Positions 4,765-5,468 of a stretch of 5,468 nt of DNA are shown here, piece after piece. Source of the DNA: Pseudomonadota bacterium (lineage in GTDB: Bacteria > Myxococcota > Myxococcia > Myxococcales > Anaeromyxobacteraceae). Position 1 is the stretch's first letter. Each line of letters begins with the position of its first letter. The stretch lies in the NCBI GenBank assembly GCA_023419875.1, contig JAEZXM010000377.1, forward strand, positions 1 to 5,468, written 5' to 3'. The position numbers were made by a program, and so were the translations under genes. The notes below the pieces were generated by a model. It was not told the origin of the DNA. It saw only the letters and a program-made list of their open reading frames with translations, and did not search any database.

Positions 4765-5468
4765 TCACCGCAGGTTGTTGATGACGGCCATCTTGGTGTC
4801 GTGGATCGACTTCAGGATGTTCGTGATCGTCCCGAACGCCTGCTGCTGACGGTCCTTGAGGATCTGCAGCTCGATGAGGTCGGTCTGCGAGATGTCCCCG
4901 CTCTTGGAGCGCGTCGTGGACGTCGTGGATCCGGACTCCTTGGCATCGCTCGTGCCGCCCGTCGGGCCGAGGAGGCTCATCGCGCCCTCCGCGATCGCCG
5001 GCCCGGCCTTGAGGAGCGCCGGGGCGAGCGCCGGGAAGCCGAGCGCGCCTGCCCCGGCGGCGAGCGTCTCGCCGGCGATCTGGCCCAGGAAGTCCGAGCC
5101 GCCCAGGCTCTTGAGGGCGTCGAGACCGATGCCCGCTGCCGCGAGGAACGGCCCGACGCCGGGGATCGCCCCCAGGGCGACCTTGCCGACCACGCCCCCG
5201 AGGAGCTTCCCCGCCCCGCCCGCGACGCTCCCGAGAAGCCCCTTCCCGCCCGACGACTTCTTCGTCTGCTTGGCGTGGATCTCGTCCATCTTCTTGATGA
5301 GCTCCTTCTCGTTCTTGTCCGAGACCCATGCCAGGAACCTCATGAGCTTCTCCTCGACGGAGAGCTTCGAGTCGCTCAGGAACGAGAGCGGGTCCGTCGA
5401 CTTCTTGGCGCTCGAGGACGAGGTCGCCTTCGCGGCCGACGACGTGGCCTTCGACGATACCGCCGCGG
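4765..5468 (-). CDS. Uncharacterised glycine-rich hydrophobic protein, 5' end outside window (possible secreted or pore-type client of the TPR protein)
   Basis: I do not recognise this protein. The frame is open to the window edge (233 residues visible, numbered from there), so the start lies outside; the ATG at 5341-5343 is internal, because well-formed sequence (DPLSFLSDSKLSVEEKL) continues upstream of it in frame. Regions: Ser/Ala/Lys/Thr-rich low complexity (1-24); charged amphipathic helices (26-70, LSVEEKLMRFLAWVSDKNEK); a glycine/alanine-rich hydrophobic stretch with weak charge (71-168, e.g. KLLGGVVGKVALGAIPGVGP); a Ser/Thr linker (171-189); and a C-terminal amphipathic helix (190-233) ending in QILKDRQQQAFGTITNILKS and NNLR. 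No cysteine and no clear classical membrane span are visible. Hydrophobic centre between helices plus a downstream chaperone-like TPR gene resembles type III translocator operons. Alternatives are a membrane-associated structural protein or a predatory/contact effector. The coding call is strong; function is unknown. Confidence 0.78.
   Translation of the reverse strand, partial: AAVSSKATSSAAKATSSSSAKKSTDPLSFLSDSKLSVEEKLMRFLAWVSDKNEKELIKKMDEIHAKQTKKSSGGKGLLGSVAGGAGKLLGGVVGKVALGAIPGVGPFLAAAGIGLDALKSLGGSDFLGQIAGETLAAGAGALGFPALAPALLKAGPAIAEGAMSLLGPTGGTSDAKESGSTTSTTRSKSGDISQTDLIELQILKDRQQQAFGTITNILKSIHDTKMAVINNLR

Noticed and set aside
3947..5329. A 460-residue version of the cold shock protein with a long N-terminal extension
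   Set aside because: Only the last 66 codons match a family. The extension is Arg/Gly-rich, overlaps two other genes, and the internal ATG at 4147 has its own ribosome binding site and promoter.
5341..5343. ATG as start of the glycine-rich hydrophobic protein
   Set aside because: The frame continues upstream with structured sequence (SDSKLSVEEKL flowing into MRFLAWVSDK) and no ribosome binding site precedes this ATG other than coding GAGGAG.
1..5468. CRISPR arrays, insertion sequences, phage genes, integration sites
   Set aside because: No regularly spaced repeats, transposase or integrase motifs, or terminal repeats with target duplications around a gene were found on either strand.

Overview
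This is a GC-rich bacterial chromosomal window with dense, short-spaced genes and strong G/C preference at third codon positions. The gene content is Gram-negative: a TonB-family energy transducer, a periplasmic AsmA-like domain fused to a peptidoglycan glycosyltransferase, and the two-subunit form of glycine dehydrogenase. The TonB-type protein has a conserved proline/charged block that I associate with TonB-family proteins of the former Deltaproteobacteria. A soil or sediment lineage such as Myxococcota or a neighbouring high-GC phylum is therefore my best guess, at low to moderate confidence. I see no insertion sequence, phage gene, CRISPR array, tRNA or rRNA.

Layout from left to right. 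Positions 1-381 (+) are the 3' quarter of gcvPB, the PLP-dependent P-protein subunit 2 of the glycine cleavage system, cut by the window edge. It converges, with a 24-bp gap, on a 403-residue TonB-family protein at 406-1617 (-). A 116-bp divergent intergenic region (1618-1733) separates that gene from a 602-residue membrane-anchored protein at 1734-3542 (+). This protein joins an AsmA-like periplasmic region to a complete GT51 peptidoglycan glycosyltransferase domain with no transpeptidase. Its last 20 bases overlap, tail to tail, the end of infA (IF-1, 3523-3744, -). A 202-bp intergenic region rich in hairpins then leads up to a CspA-family cold shock gene (3947-4147, -). This gene has the best promoter in the window (TTGACG, 17 bp, GATATT) and a predicted leader of about 75 nt.

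The right end (4315-5468, -) is an operon of a small TPR protein, resembling type III secretion class II chaperones (LcrH/SycD type), and a 5'-truncated upstream gene. The truncated gene encodes an unrecognised protein with a Ser/Ala/Lys/Thr-rich N-terminus, a glycine-rich hydrophobic centre and a helical C-terminus. The pair looks like a chaperone and a hydrophobic secreted client, but this is inference.

Functional grouping: TonB-type transducer and glycosyltransferase work at the cell envelope, from opposite sides of a shared promoter region. csp and infA are translation-associated genes on the same strand and may be partly co-transcribed, which would fit their known link to cold adaptation in other bacteria. 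The most unusual items are the AsmA-like/GT51 fusion, the hydrophobic protein/TPR pair, and the run of stem-loops in the csp-infA spacer.
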